DNA of 64,000 nt from Ruegeria arenilitoris (GCF_013032855.1 NZ_WQDA01000005.1:310001-374000); one strand, 5' to 3'; counted from the first letter of the stretch, positions 39,517 to 47,299 are shown. Made by a program: numbers and translations. Notes: generated by a model not told the origin, from the letters alone.

Positions 39517-39891
39517 TTAGACAAGCCACAAAACAAGGCAACATGCGATTGATCCGAGGGACAGGCTCCCAACAACCAACTGCAAGTGGAAGCGAGATGC
39601 CGGTTGGGCGCTGTGTGCTTCCAATCGGGAATACACGCGGCGGGCGTTCATCCAGGCTCCCCAATAGATCAGCAGCGAGATCAACACAAAAAGAGTGGCT
39701 GCGGCTTTCGCCAGCCACTCGGGCTCGACGGCGGAAAATACGGCCTTGAGCCCAAGGGCGATGGCTACGCATGCCATTCCGGTTCTCATCCAGCCTGCAA
39801 ATGTGCGCTCATTTGCCAAAATCGTGCGGTCTTCGGCCCAGTCGGTCCGCTCCTCGGCCAAGTTTTGGCTTTTCGTGTTTTTTCCAGACAT
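39517..39891 (-). CDS. DUF202 membrane protein (YidH-like)
   Basis: This 124-aa protein has a cytosolic N-terminus with LAxERTxLAxERTFxxWxRT (NERTFAGWMRTGM), then three transmembrane segments near residues 38-52, 62-80 and 100-120. Proteins of this family are small inner-membrane proteins of unknown function. It lies downstream of dps on the same strand, beyond a hairpin. The 39892-40015 gap contains only that hairpin. Confidence 0.82.
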   Translation of the reverse strand: MSGKNTKSQNLAEERTDWAEDRTILANERTFAGWMRTGMACVAIALGLKAVFSAVEPEWLAKAAATLFVLISLLIYWGAWMNARRVYSRLEAHSAQPASRFHLQLVVGSLSLGSIACCLVLWLV

Positions 39892-39926
39892 TGCCGCCCT
39901 TTGGATTGGTCACCAGATTGAAATGT

Positions 39927-39956
39927 GCAGGCTTGCCGGTTTTTCGGCAAGCCTGC
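39927..39956. terminator. Perfect 12-bp hairpin between dps and DUF202 gene
   Basis: GCAGGCTTGCCG and CGGCAAGCCTGC form a perfect stem around a GTTTTT loop. It sits 60 bases past the dps stop and 35 bases before the DUF202 start. No T run follows, so partial termination or mRNA stabilisation is possible. Confidence 0.5.
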
Positions 39957-40015
39957 GCAAGACCTTAAACGCGCACGGTTGGGTCGCAAAACGACACACG
40001 CGCCCGGGCACCCCG

Positions 40016-40516
40016 TCAGCTTGATTTGGAGATCGCCCGCAGCATCCACGCTGCCTGCTCATGAAAAGCCGAACGTTCGGTCGCCAGATCTTCGGTCACG
40101 ACGTCTTTGCGGCTTCCTGCAAGCTCGGTCAGGGCGTGCAGGCGGTGCGCCACTCGTTCGTGATCAGCAGCCAGATCTTCGATCATGTCGGCGGCGGACA
40201 GGTCCCCTTCGCGATCTTTGATGGCCGAGAAATCGAGGATGTCGGACATACGCGAGGGTGCCAGATGACCCAGCGCGCGGATGCGTTCCGCGATCTCATC
40301 AGCGGCGGCGAACATGTTTTCGTACTGTTCTTCGGTCAGCTTGTGAATCGAGTAGAACAGCGGGCCTTCCACGTTCCAGTGATACGCATGTGTCTTGAAG
40401 GTCAGCCGGTAGGTATCGGCCAGAACATCAGCCAAACCCTTGGCCAAGGGCGCGGTGTCGCGCACGCCAGTGGAAACGGGGTTTTCGTTCGGGACAACGT
40501 TCAATGCGTCGGTCAT
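40016..40516 (-). CDS. dps: DNA-protecting ferritin-like protein Dps
   Basis: Dps forms a 12-mer that oxidises and stores iron and shields DNA in stress. The 166-aa protein has the ferroxidase motif KTHAYHWNVEGPLFYSIHKL with His near residues 43-46 and DEIAERIRALG, placed as in the family across the dimer interface. It is preceded by a GGAAC-N16-CGTT site 28 bases upstream of the start, so EcfG probably drives it. The neighbouring upstream gene on the same strand (acetolactate-synthase-like) ends just before this promoter. Confidence 0.93.
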   Translation of the reverse strand: MTDALNVVPNENPVSTGVRDTAPLAKGLADVLADTYRLTFKTHAYHWNVEGPLFYSIHKLTEEQYENMFAAADEIAERIRALGHLAPSRMSDILDFSAIKDREGDLSAADMIEDLAADHERVAHRLHALTELAGSRKDVVTEDLATERSAFHEQAAWMLRAISKSS

Positions 40517-40544
40517 GACAACTCCTTTTTTCTACTGGGGAAGA

Positions 40545-40569
40545 AACGCCCAAAGGCGGATTTGGTTCC
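40545..40569 (-). promoter_or_regulatory. EcfG-type promoter of dps
   Basis: On the minus strand: GGAAC (40569-40565), 16-base spacer, CGTT (40548-40545); the -10 end lies 28 bases before the dps ATG. Confidence 0.85.
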
Positions 40570-40585
40570 ACTTTTGGCGGAAAAA

Positions 40586-42211
40586 TCAGGTGACGGTGGG
40601 CATCCCGCCATCAGCCGAATAGTCGACCGACGCCCGCAGCAAGGTCGGAACGGCGACGTCAGCCGCCGCCTGCAGCGCAGGAGCAAGTTTGCTGTGACTT
40701 TCGATATCGTGGTAGATCCAGCCAAAGGATCGGGCCAGTGACTCCCAATCGGGGTTGCCGAAGGAAAACTCGCGCGCACCTGGCTGTTTTTCGTCGATCA
40801 GACCATAGCCGTTGTCTTCCCAGATCAGAACGGTAACAGGCACGCACAACCGGGCCGCCGTCTCCATCTCCTGGACGTTCATCAGGAAATCCCCATCACC
40901 GCAAACGGCGATCACCCGACCCTCGTCCAACAGACGGGCCGCCTCGATCGCTCCGGGCAGCGCAAGGCCCATACCGGCCAGGCCGTTCGGAATGATGATT
41001 TGCCCCGCCCGGCGCGCTTGAACCTTGCTGGCGACCCAAAGTTTGTGCAGGCCAACCCCAGACAACAGAACGTCGCTTTCGCAAAGCGTTTCGGAAATCG
41101 CCTGACAAATGTCCGACGGCGCGACACAAGCGGCATCGGGAGGTGTTGGTCCACCTTCCAGCGAGGCGTCAATCCTCCGCTGGAGATCTTTGAACCAGCT
41201 TTGCGTGGGACGTTCGGCCGTGGCCTTCGCCAGAACGTCGATGCAGTGCGGAAGGTCGCCTGTCAGAGCGGCCTTTACCGGCCAGTCCACATCAACAGTC
41301 GAGGCCACGTCCGAGACCTCAAGAACCGGCTTCTTACCGCCCATCGAGATGTTCGAGGGTGGATATTCGACCGGGTCAAACCCGATTGCAATGATCAGGT
41401 CGCACAGGTCGAAGGCTTCTGATGCCAATTCTTTGCCCGGCTGACCGATCGAATGCAGCGAGAGCGGGTGCCCCGGAGGCAGAACGCCTTTGGCCATGAA
41501 TGTCGTGACGACCGGGGCAGACAGGCTTTCCGCAAGTGCCCGAACGTCGCTTGCGGTGCCGGATCGGATCACCCCGTGTCCTGCAAGGATCAAGGGCTTT
41601 TTCGCCTCAGCCAGCAGGCGCGCGGAACGGATGACCGCATCGGCTGCCGGTCGTACCTCCGCTGGCGGCGGGGCCACGAAAGGTTCGGCCAGAATCGGGA
41701 CCTCGGCCAGATCTTCGGGCAGTGAAAGATGGACGGCTCCGGGTTTGTCGAGCTTGCTCAACCGCACGGCCTCGGCCACGACTTGGGGAATTTCATCCGC
41801 AACCATCAGCGTTCGGCTCAACTTGGTGACTGGCGCGAAGAGTGCTTCGAGATCGATGATCTGATGGCTTTCGCGGCCCAGCCTGGACCGCGCACCCTGT
41901 CCCGTGAGGGCGATCAGCGGCACATGGTCAAGCGTGGCGTCAGCCACACCGGTGACAAGGTTGGTCGCACCAGGTCCAAGTGTCGAGAGGCATACCGCCG
42001 GGTTCCCCGTCAATCGACCGTGAACCGATGCCATGAACGCCGCCGATTGCTCGTGCCGGCACAGGACGAAGTCGATGCTCGACTGGTCGATTGCGGCGAT
42101 CAGATCGGTTGTTTCCTCACCCGGAACACCGAAGGCACAGGTCACGCCGTTGGCCTCGAGGCAGGCAATCAGCAATTCGGCGGCGGTTTGGGCATGGACG
42201 GCATCTTTCAT
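40586..42211 (-). CDS. Acetolactate synthase large subunit-like TPP enzyme
   Basis: The 541-aa protein has the ThDP-enzyme layout: N-terminal pyrimidine-binding domain with VPGEET and catalytic Glu in RHEQSAAFMA, a central domain, and a C-terminal domain with the metal/TPP motif GDGDFLMNVQEMETA. Sequence is close to catabolic acetolactate synthases and related decarboxylases. No small regulatory subunit is nearby, so it may be the catabolic type or a different pyruvate-utilising enzyme. It follows the DUF1328 gene by 51 bases and probably shares its EcfG-type promoter. Confidence 0.85.
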   Translation of the reverse strand: MKDAVHAQTAAELLIACLEANGVTCAFGVPGEETTDLIAAIDQSSIDFVLCRHEQSAAFMASVHGRLTGNPAVCLSTLGPGATNLVTGVADATLDHVPLIALTGQGARSRLGRESHQIIDLEALFAPVTKLSRTLMVADEIPQVVAEAVRLSKLDKPGAVHLSLPEDLAEVPILAEPFVAPPPAEVRPAADAVIRSARLLAEAKKPLILAGHGVIRSGTASDVRALAESLSAPVVTTFMAKGVLPPGHPLSLHSIGQPGKELASEAFDLCDLIIAIGFDPVEYPPSNISMGGKKPVLEVSDVASTVDVDWPVKAALTGDLPHCIDVLAKATAERPTQSWFKDLQRRIDASLEGGPTPPDAACVAPSDICQAISETLCESDVLLSGVGLHKLWVASKVQARRAGQIIIPNGLAGMGLALPGAIEAARLLDEGRVIAVCGDGDFLMNVQEMETAARLCVPVTVLIWEDNGYGLIDEKQPGAREFSFGNPDWESLARSFGWIYHDIESHSKLAPALQAAADVAVPTLLRASVDYSADGGMPTVT

Positions 42212-42262
42212 AGGGCTTTGAACCTCGGGGTACTGTTTCAGGGAGTGCGGATGAGCCGGGGT

Positions 42263-42424
42263 TTACCCACGGATCAGTCGCAAGATCAGCGAACCGATGA
42301 ACAGGACCAGAAAGATCACGAAAAGGATTTGCGCGATACCGGCCGAGGCCGACGCGATGCCGCCAAACCCGAAGATGCCAGCAACGATAGCAAGTGCGAA
42401 AAAGATCAGCGCCCAGGACAACAT
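42263..42424 (-). CDS. DUF1328 small membrane protein (YtjA-like)
   Basis: This 53-aa protein consists of two transmembrane helices ([19 protein letters not shown] and [19 protein letters not shown]). It matches the DUF1328/YtjA family, whose members are often induced in the general stress response. AAAGGAAA precedes the ATG at 42424; a longer upstream frame is unsupported. An EcfG-type promoter lies 36 bases upstream. The acetolactate-synthase-like gene follows. Confidence 0.88.
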   Translation of the reverse strand: MLSWALIFFALAIVAGIFGFGGIASASAGIAQILFVIFLVLFIGSLILRLIRG

Positions 42425-42460
42425 GGAATTTCCTTTCATTTCTGTGGCTACTGACGGGTC

Positions 42461-42486
42461 AACGCTTGGAACCCCAGATTGGTTCC
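42461..42486 (-). promoter_or_regulatory. EcfG-type promoter of the DUF1328 gene
   Basis: Minus strand: GGAAC (42486-42482), 17-base spacer, CGTT (42464-42461). Divergent from the site at 42500 with 13 bases between them. Confidence 0.85.
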
Positions 42487-42499
42487 GGATCATTTTGGT

Positions 42500-42524
42500 G
42501 GAACCATCGGCGACCGCTCGCGTT
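42500..42524 (+). promoter_or_regulatory. EcfG-type promoter of the DUF883 gene
   Basis: GGAAC (42500-42504), 16-base spacer, CGTT (42521-42524), 23 bases before the ATG at 42548. Confidence 0.85.
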
Positions 42525-42547
42525 GGGTCGGTGAAAGGAGATCTGAC

Positions 42548-42832
42548 ATGACACAGAAAACGGCGAAGAAGGCCCCTCAGGACACTCCGCATGTCGAGAT
42601 GGCGGCGCGGATCGACGAAGTGGCCAAGGAGGCCAAATCAGCGTTGGAAGATGGCGTAACCGCAACGCGTGACACGTTGAAGACGGCGCGCGACGAGGCG
42701 CAAAAGCAGCTGACACAGACATCCGAGAAAAGTGCAGCATTCGTGCGCGAGAACCCGGGCTTGGCAATGGTCGGAGCGTTGGGCGTGGGTGTCCTGCTGG
42801 GCCTCGCGTTGCGCAAGGCGGACCGCGGTTAG
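42548..42832 (+). CDS. DUF883/ElaB-YqjD-like membrane protein
   Basis: This 94-aa protein has a long amphipathic coiled-coil-like region (residues 18-70, rich in Lys, Glu and Ala) and a C-terminal transmembrane helix after [22 protein letters not shown]. ElaB/YqjD proteins anchor ribosomes or shape the inner membrane in stationary phase. The ATG at 42548 is preceded by GAAAGGAGA. An EcfG-type promoter lies 23 bases upstream. A 27-codon membrane microprotein frame follows. Confidence 0.83.
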   Translation: MTQKTAKKAPQDTPHVEMAARIDEVAKEAKSALEDGVTATRDTLKTARDEAQKQLTQTSEKSAAFVRENPGLAMVGALGVGVLLGLALRKADRG

Positions 42833-42856
42833 AACACGCGGTACACCGCGACCGAT

Positions 42857-42940
42857 ATGGGCATCGAATACGTATTGCCGGCCATGCTCGGCTTGGGTTT
42901 GGCCGGTCTACTGATCTGGTTCTTCATCAGGAATCGCTGA
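42857..42940 (+). CDS. Possible 27-aa membrane microprotein
   Basis: ATG at 42857 opens MGIEYVLPAMLGLGLAGLL then IWFFIRNR, a single hydrophobic helix with a basic C-terminus. It lies 24 bases after the DUF883 stop, so it could be translated from the same EcfG-driven mRNA. There is no strong ribosome site. The helix composition is unlikely by chance in this GC-rich frame, but the gene remains unproven. Confidence 0.35.
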   Translation: MGIEYVLPAMLGLGLAGLLIWFFIRNR

Positions 42941-42984
42941 CAGCGCTATTCGTCACTGCCACGCCAACCAACCCGCCATCCCAA

Positions 42985-43017
42985 AGACCCAAAGCGCCTC
43001 AGCCGCGCTTTGGGTCT
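42985..43017. terminator. Bidirectional hairpin terminator overlapping the FNT gene end
   Basis: AGACCCAAAGCGC and GCGCTTTGGGTCT form a perfect 13-bp stem with a 7-base loop, followed by TCTTCT. It ends the DUF883 transcript on the plus strand and includes the last codons and stop of the convergent transporter gene. Confidence 0.7.
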
Positions 43018-43853
43018 TCTTCTATTTCGGGTTTTATCTGGGCGTAGGCCAGCATCGTGAAGACAGCGGTTCCTCCGATGATGTTGCCGGCCAGTACGGG
43101 CAGGAAAAAGCTGAAAACGGCTGCGCCTACTGGCAACTGTCCCTGAAGCATCAGAACCGCCATTTCCACCGATCCGGCAACGACGTGGGTAAAGTCACCG
43201 GCCGCAATCATCCAAGTGAAGATTACGATGACCAGCACTTCGTTGTTCTGTGCCGAAGGCAGCATCCAAACGATCGCCGCAATCAGGATCCCCGCCGGTA
43301 TTCCGCGCAGAAAGCCAACCCAGGCGCCCATGCCGGTGGCGTGGTGGCTCAGGTCGTTGATGACCGAGACGAGTTCGAGTGACAACACCGGCGTATGGAT
43401 CAGGAAGGCAGATATCGCAAACGCCCCCAGCACATTGGCACCCAGTACAATTGCCCACAGCCTGGCGGTTTTGGTGAAGCAGGCAACGGACGGATTTATC
43501 ATGGCTGGAACGACAGTCGTAATCGTGTTTTCGGTGAACAGCTGCATCCGCCCCAAAATGACTAGGACAAAGCCGAGGGAATAGCCCAGGTTCTCGATCA
43601 GAAAGCGCCCGCTGGTTTCGGGCAGATGTGCCCGCAAGATCGCTTCGCCTAGCACCGAAAAGCTGATCAGCACTCCTGCGGCAATCCCGGACCAGAACAA
43701 CGCTTTGGTCGGGCGATCCAGTTCCTCCTCGCCGTTTTGGCGGATGGTCTCGAATATCAGGCGCGGAGACAGGCCGGACGCTTCTTCGACCGCTTCGCGC
43801 TCACTTTCTTTCTCGACAAGATCTTTTCGCGGCGCTTTGATTTTATCGGACAT
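42999..43853 (-). CDS. Formate/nitrite transporter-family membrane protein (YfdC-like)
   Basis: This 284-aa protein has a soluble acidic N-terminus (residues 1-45) and six membrane segments with the FNT pattern: WSGIAAGVLISFSVL, ENLGYSLGFVLVILGRMQLFTEN, GMGAWVGFLRGIPAGILI, and GNIIGGTAVF. YfdC-like members are distinct from FocA/NirC and their substrate is not known; a role in stress is suggested by the EcfG-type promoter 29 bases upstream. Its last codons form the left arm of a terminator. Confidence 0.88.
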   Translation of the reverse strand: MSDKIKAPRKDLVEKESEREAVEEASGLSPRLIFETIRQNGEEELDRPTKALFWSGIAAGVLISFSVLGEAILRAHLPETSGRFLIENLGYSLGFVLVILGRMQLFTENTITTVVPAMINPSVACFTKTARLWAIVLGANVLGAFAISAFLIHTPVLSLELVSVINDLSHHATGMGAWVGFLRGIPAGILIAAIVWMLPSAQNNEVLVIVIFTWMIAAGDFTHVVAGSVEMAVLMLQGQLPVGAAVFSFFLPVLAGNIIGGTAVFTMLAYAQIKPEIEEDPKRG

Positions 43854-43882
43854 TTTGACCCCATGTATCGACCTTCAAACCC

Positions 43883-43908
43883 AACGTTCTGCCGGTCGTT
43901 TTGGTTCC
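43883..43908 (-). promoter_or_regulatory. EcfG-type promoter of the FNT-family gene
   Basis: Minus strand: GGAAC (43908-43904), 17-base spacer, CGTT (43886-43883), 29 bases before the start codon. Confidence 0.82.
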
Positions 43909-43969
43909 GTCAGGTACAAAGTTCCTCAAACCTTCTGAAAGAACTGGGATCACGCCCAGATCTTTGTCG

Positions 43970-43994
43970 GGAACTTTCGGCTACCTATCGCGTT
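43970..43994 (+). promoter_or_regulatory. EcfG-type promoter of the PLDc_N gene
   Basis: GGAAC (43970-43974), 16-base spacer, CGTT (43991-43994), 46 bases before the ATG at 44041. Confidence 0.85.
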
Positions 43995-44040
43995 GTTTCC
44001 TCGTAGGAACAACGACACGTAATTCGAAAGGAACTTCGGT

Positions 44041-44232
44041 ATGGTGGAAGTATATGGCATTGGCGGTCTGATCGTCCTGGTTTTGTCGATCTGGGCCATA
44101 ATCTCGATCATCGGTTCGTCTGCGACGACCGGTGCGAAAATCCTGTGGGTCCTTTTCGTTCTGTTGCTTCCGGTCATCGGATTCATCTGCTGGCTGATCT
44201 TTGGCCCGAAGGCCGCGCGCAGCGCGATCTGA
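44041..44232 (+). CDS. PLDc_N domain small membrane protein
   Basis: This 63-aa protein has two transmembrane helices (GIGGLIVLVLSIWAIISII and ILWVLFVLLLPVIGFICWLIFG) ending in GPKAAR. It is the PLDc_N module alone, the N-terminal membrane part of cardiolipin synthases without the catalytic domain. AAAGGAA precedes the ATG. An EcfG-type promoter lies upstream, and a strong terminator follows, so it is a single-gene stress unit. Confidence 0.83.
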   Translation: MVEVYGIGGLIVLVLSIWAIISIIGSSATTGAKILWVLFVLLLPVIGFICWLIFGPKAARSAI

Positions 44233-44260
44233 TCAGTTCGAAAATTGTTAGTACAAAATC

Positions 44261-44287
44261 AAAGCGCGGCATCGGCCGCGCTTTTTT
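44261..44287 (+). terminator. Intrinsic terminator of the PLDc_N gene
   Basis: AAAGCGCGGC and GCCGCGCTTT form a perfect 10-bp stem around ATCG, followed by TTT (six Ts in total). Confidence 0.85.
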
Positions 44288-44327
44288 CGTTCAAGGATAT
44301 TGGGGGCACAATGCGCCCTGCGCCGAC

Positions 44328-44726
44328 TCACCCAGGATCTGAACCGACCTTCAAGCCGTTCCCACTGAAATCGATGGATGCGATCTTGCGTGCAAGACCT
44401 GCGGCCGTGAAAGGCCGTATCAGAGCCGCGCATTCAAATTGCGCTTGCACCTCGGGGGACGGGTCCAGCAGCAACAGTGCACTGCCGCGTTCAACCAACA
44501 GCCGCGCGACGGCGTCAAATGACGTCTCACTTCTGCGATAGCTCAGAACGCTCAGGGCCGGGGCGAATTCGGGGTCCTGCCAGAAATGCCCGCCCGCGTG
44601 CAGCTCGCGGATATGGACAATGCGATCGGGCGAAACTCCGGGGATGGCGTCACTGATGTCCGCTGCTTCGATAAAGTTTTCCGTAACAATTAAAACATCT
44701 GCTACGCTGCGGGAAGAGGCTTCCAT
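44328..44726 (-). CDS. Degenerate receiver-domain-like protein
   Basis: This 132-aa protein has the outline of a response-regulator receiver: ADVLIVTEN at the first strand, and RPFTAAGLARKI at the end like the KPF-helix. But it lacks the paired acidic residues after strand one (TEN instead of DD) and the phospho-acceptor Asp, so phosphorylation is unlikely. I chose the ATG at 44726, which has CAGGAT 9 bases upstream; ATG 44735 is an alternative. It is divergent from the Crp/Fnr gene and may act with it. Confidence 0.55.
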   Translation of the reverse strand: MEASSRSVADVLIVTENFIEAADISDAIPGVSPDRIVHIRELHAGGHFWQDPEFAPALSVLSYRRSETSFDAVARLLVERGSALLLLDPSPEVQAQFECAALIRPFTAAGLARKIASIDFSGNGLKVGSDPG

Positions 44727-44789
44727 AAATACCATCCTGAAATCTGTTCGATGCCACCGTAGGGCAATCCCGCAGCGCCGCAATAAACT

Positions 44790-45539
44790 ATGACACAGCA
44801 ACGAAAAATTTCTCTGATCGCATGTGCGGACTGTCCGCTGAGGCAGATGGATGTCTTCCTGCCGTTCTCGGGAGACGACCTGCGGTTCATGCAGGGGTTC
44901 AAAACCGGCGAGATGCAGGCCGAACCCGGAACACAGCTGTTCATCGAGGGTGCGAAATCCGCGCATCTGTTCACGGTTCTGAGCGGGATGGGCGTTCGTT
45001 ACAAAACGCTGGAAAACGGTCGCAGGCAGGTCATCGGCTTTGTGGTTCCCGGCGATCTGGTCGGGTTGCAGGCTGGGGTCATGGGCGAGATGCGACACTC
45101 GGTCGAAGCGACAACCGCGATGCGGCTGTGCGTGTTCAATCGCTCGCGGCTGTTCGAGTTGTATCAGAACCAGCCTGATCGGGCCTTTGACCTGACATTC
45201 CTGGCAGCCGTCGAAGAGCATTTCCTGGGGGACGCCCTGACAACCGTCGGCCAGCGCGGCGCGATCGAGAAGATCGCGTGGAGCCTGCACCGCTTCTACA
45301 CAAGGTCGCAGGCCGTCGGATTGGCCAAAGGCTTGCGGTGTCCGCTGCCCTACCGGCAGCAGGATCTTGCGGATGCGTTGGGCTTGTCGCTGGTTCACAC
45401 GAACAAGACCCTGCGCCGGCTGAAGGATCTCGGTCTGGCCGAGTGGTCCAACAATGTGCTGCAGATCAACGATCTTGAGGGTCTGGCCGAGCTTGGCTTG
45501 GTCGAAATCAACGAAGCCGTTCCGCGCCCGCTGATCTAA
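44790..45539 (+). CDS. Crp/Fnr-family transcriptional regulator
   Basis: This 249-aa protein has a cyclic-nucleotide-type beta-barrel (residues 35-130), a dimerisation helix, and a C-terminal helix-turn-helix (YRQQDLADALGLSLVHTNKTLRRLK). Cys12 and Cys15 (CADC) and Cys114 recall three of the four iron-sulfur ligands of FNR (20, 23, 29, 122), but the third ligand equivalent is missing. A conventional FNR oxygen sensor is therefore doubtful. No FNR-type TTGAT-N4-ATCAA site is seen nearby. It is divergent from the receiver-like gene. Confidence 0.85.
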   Translation: MTQQRKISLIACADCPLRQMDVFLPFSGDDLRFMQGFKTGEMQAEPGTQLFIEGAKSAHLFTVLSGMGVRYKTLENGRRQVIGFVVPGDLVGLQAGVMGEMRHSVEATTAMRLCVFNRSRLFELYQNQPDRAFDLTFLAAVEEHFLGDALTTVGQRGAIEKIAWSLHRFYTRSQAVGLAKGLRCPLPYRQQDLADALGLSLVHTNKTLRRLKDLGLAEWSNNVLQINDLEGLAELGLVEINEAVPRPLI

Positions 45540-45567
45540 TCGCGGCGGATGGACGGGAATTAAAGAA

Positions 45568-45593
45568 CCGCCGACCGAAAAATCGGCCGGCGG
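45568..45593. terminator. Hairpin between the Crp/Fnr and PRC-barrel genes
   Basis: CCGCCGACCGA and TCGGCCGGCGG pair (one G-T mismatch) around AAAA. It lies between convergent gene ends; the minus-strand side has a T-rich tail (TTCTTTAATT). Confidence 0.6.
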
Positions 45594-45626
45594 CTTGATC
45601 ACATGCTTTGCGACTGAGGAGCCGTT

Positions 45627-46196
45627 TTACGACCCTTCGTAGGCCGGCATGTCCTTCAGCATCTCCTTGTCCGCGTGAACAAAGGCATAGGTGGTGTCAC
45701 CATCGACTTCACGCATCAGCGACACGCGCGAGAAATCGATCAGAACATCCTTTTCCCCCAAGCCGAGGAACCCGCCGACGCCGATCACGGCCCCATCGAC
45801 CGTTCCGTCCATGTCGACGACGACCTCTTCGATCTCGCCGATCCACTCTTGCGAGACGTCATAGACGCGCATGCCGGTCAGATCTTCGGCCGGGATGGTG
45901 CCTTGGGCAACGGGGACATAACCCTCGATGTCGATGGTGGTGGGGTCGACTGCATCGGCCACCTGCCCAGCTTTTTCGCTGATGTACTCACCGGTTGCTT
46001 CGGCTGCCTGGTCGACGTCTTCCGCCGTGTTCTGCGCAGCGTTCTTGATATCCTGCGCGGTATTCGACAGCGCATCACCGGCTGCCTCGGCTGCCTCTTC
46101 CAGGTTCTTGCCGACTTCTTCGACATTCGAGCTTTCTGCATAGGCCGATGCCGACATCACCAGAACGATCGAAGTTGTGGTCAGAAAACGTTTCAT
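45627..46196 (-). CDS. Exported PRC-barrel protein
   Basis: This 189-aa protein has a signal peptide (MKRFLTTTSIVLVMSASAYA), an Ala/Glu-rich helical region (residues 22-85), and a PRC-barrel domain from about 90 (LTGMRVYDVSQEWIGEIEEVVVDMDGTVDGAVIGVGGFLGLGEKDVLI). PRC barrels bind proteins, RNA or metal ligands. Such exported forms are frequent members of the alphaproteobacterial stress regulon. An EcfG-type site lies 52 bases upstream of the start. Confidence 0.82.
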   Translation of the reverse strand: MKRFLTTTSIVLVMSASAYAESSNVEEVGKNLEEAAEAAGDALSNTAQDIKNAAQNTAEDVDQAAEATGEYISEKAGQVADAVDPTTIDIEGYVPVAQGTIPAEDLTGMRVYDVSQEWIGEIEEVVVDMDGTVDGAVIGVGGFLGLGEKDVLIDFSRVSLMREVDGDTTYAFVHADKEMLKDMPAYEGS

Positions 46197-46248
46197 AGCT
46201 CACTCCTTTGGTCTGTTCTGACCGCATTTCCCGCGGTCTTGTTGAACA

Positions 46249-46273
46249 AACGAATGACGCCGCGACTTGTTCC
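46249..46273 (-). promoter_or_regulatory. EcfG-type promoter of the exported PRC-barrel gene
   Basis: Minus strand: GGAAC (46273-46269), 16-base spacer, CGTT (46252-46249). Confidence 0.83.
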
Positions 46274-46300
46274 CAAAAGAATGCAAAAATATTTGTTTTA

Positions 46301-46330
46301 AAAAGAAAAAACCGCGCATCTGCGCGGTTT
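46301..46330 (-). terminator. Intrinsic terminator of the csbD-PRC transcript
   Basis: On the minus strand AAACCGCGCA and TGCGCGGTTT form a perfect stem followed by a T-rich run (TTTTCTTTTT). It ends the 46351-46971 gene. Confidence 0.85.
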
Positions 46331-46350
46331 GATAAGCCGTGTCCAGATAC

Positions 46351-46971
46351 TCAGACCGGGTGCAGCGGATCGGAAGATCTGGACAGAACCATGTAGTGTT
46401 CGTCGTCGGGAATATTGCGTAACTCGGCGAATGGAAAATTCAGGATATCTGGTCGCCCGTCGATCAGAAGAAACCGCAGTGCCTTGGTGTCAGGGTCGAA
46501 CTCAATATCCTTGAATCTGCCCAACTCACCAGTCGAGTCAAACACGGGGTTGCCCTGCAACTTCGTAAACCATCGGAAGTTGCTACCGGGTGGCGTGGGT
46601 TGGGGGCGTTGGCGGAGGGCGTCATTCAGGACCGCCCCCATCACAACCGGTGCAATCGCGTTGCCGAACGGCCCTATGACCAGGGGCGGCAGGCCTTCGA
46701 TGGCCACTGCAAGGGGATCTTCGTCGTCTTTGCGCTGATGAAGGTGATCCAATTGTTGTTGGGAGAACGCGCACTCTATCTCGCTTGCGCCAAGATCGAG
46801 CGTATCGGCCGTGAACGCCACCGGGTCATTCCCCCCGGTCATGCTCAGATTGACCAAGACGTACTCCAACTCGGTCTGCCCAGCGCGGATGGCGATATCG
46901 GAAACGCGACCAATTGCGTGGTCGGTTCCAGCTGAGACAACGGGCGTGTTGATGAGGTCAGACAGCTTCAT
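46351..46971 (-). CDS. PRC-barrel domain protein (two PRC repeats)
   Basis: This 206-aa cytosolic protein has two PRC-barrel halves: LSDLINTPVVSAGTDHAIGRVSDIAI at the N-terminus and FRWFTKLQGNPVFDSTGELGRFKDIEFDPDTKALRFLLIDGRP in the middle. There is no signal peptide or membrane segment. The ATG at 46971 is used; the longer frame lies in the 3' flank of csbD. It follows csbD by 93 bases on the same strand and may share that EcfG-type promoter. Confidence 0.78.
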   Translation of the reverse strand: MKLSDLINTPVVSAGTDHAIGRVSDIAIRAGQTELEYVLVNLSMTGGNDPVAFTADTLDLGASEIECAFSQQQLDHLHQRKDDEDPLAVAIEGLPPLVIGPFGNAIAPVVMGAVLNDALRQRPQPTPPGSNFRWFTKLQGNPVFDSTGELGRFKDIEFDPDTKALRFLLIDGRPDILNFPFAELRNIPDDEHYMVLSRSSDPLHPV

Positions 46972-47064
46972 GCGCTCGTGATTACCTTTGGGGTCGGTCT
47001 TGGGAGTGTGTGGGGCGCCGTTGGTTTGACGCCACCCCACGCGATATGTGCATCCAACTTTGCG

Positions 47065-47262
47065 CTACATGTCCTTCATCAGGCGATCCACGATTTCCCG
47101 AACGTCCTCTTTCGAGTCTCCGTATTTCTTCTGGATGATGCCTTCCAGTTGCTCGCGATCGCCGCGCGCTTGTTCGATTTCGTCATCAGTCAGCTCGCCG
47201 AAACGCTCGATCAGCTTGCCTTTGAATTCAGTCCAGCGTCCAAGAATTTGGTCCCAGTTCAT
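47065..47262 (-). CDS. CsbD-family stress protein
   Basis: This 65-aa protein matches CsbD: MNWDQILGRWTEFKGKLIERFGELTDDEIEQARGDREQLEGIIQKKYG. The family is highly induced in general stress of many bacteria, but its biochemical role is unknown. GGAAGT precedes the ATG. An EcfG-type promoter lies 37 bases upstream, divergent from the promoter of the 47475 operon. Confidence 0.93.
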   Translation of the reverse strand: MNWDQILGRWTEFKGKLIERFGELTDDEIEQARGDREQLEGIIQKKYGDSKEDVREIVDRLMKDM

Positions 47263-47299
47263 CGTAACTTCCTTTCGATTGCTTCGTCGCTGTCAGTGA

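Noticed and set aside
44727..45602. Upstream part of the long minus-strand frame over the Crp/Fnr gene
   Set aside because: The first 290 codons are antisense to the Crp/Fnr coding region and have no similarity; only the part to 44726 looks like a protein.
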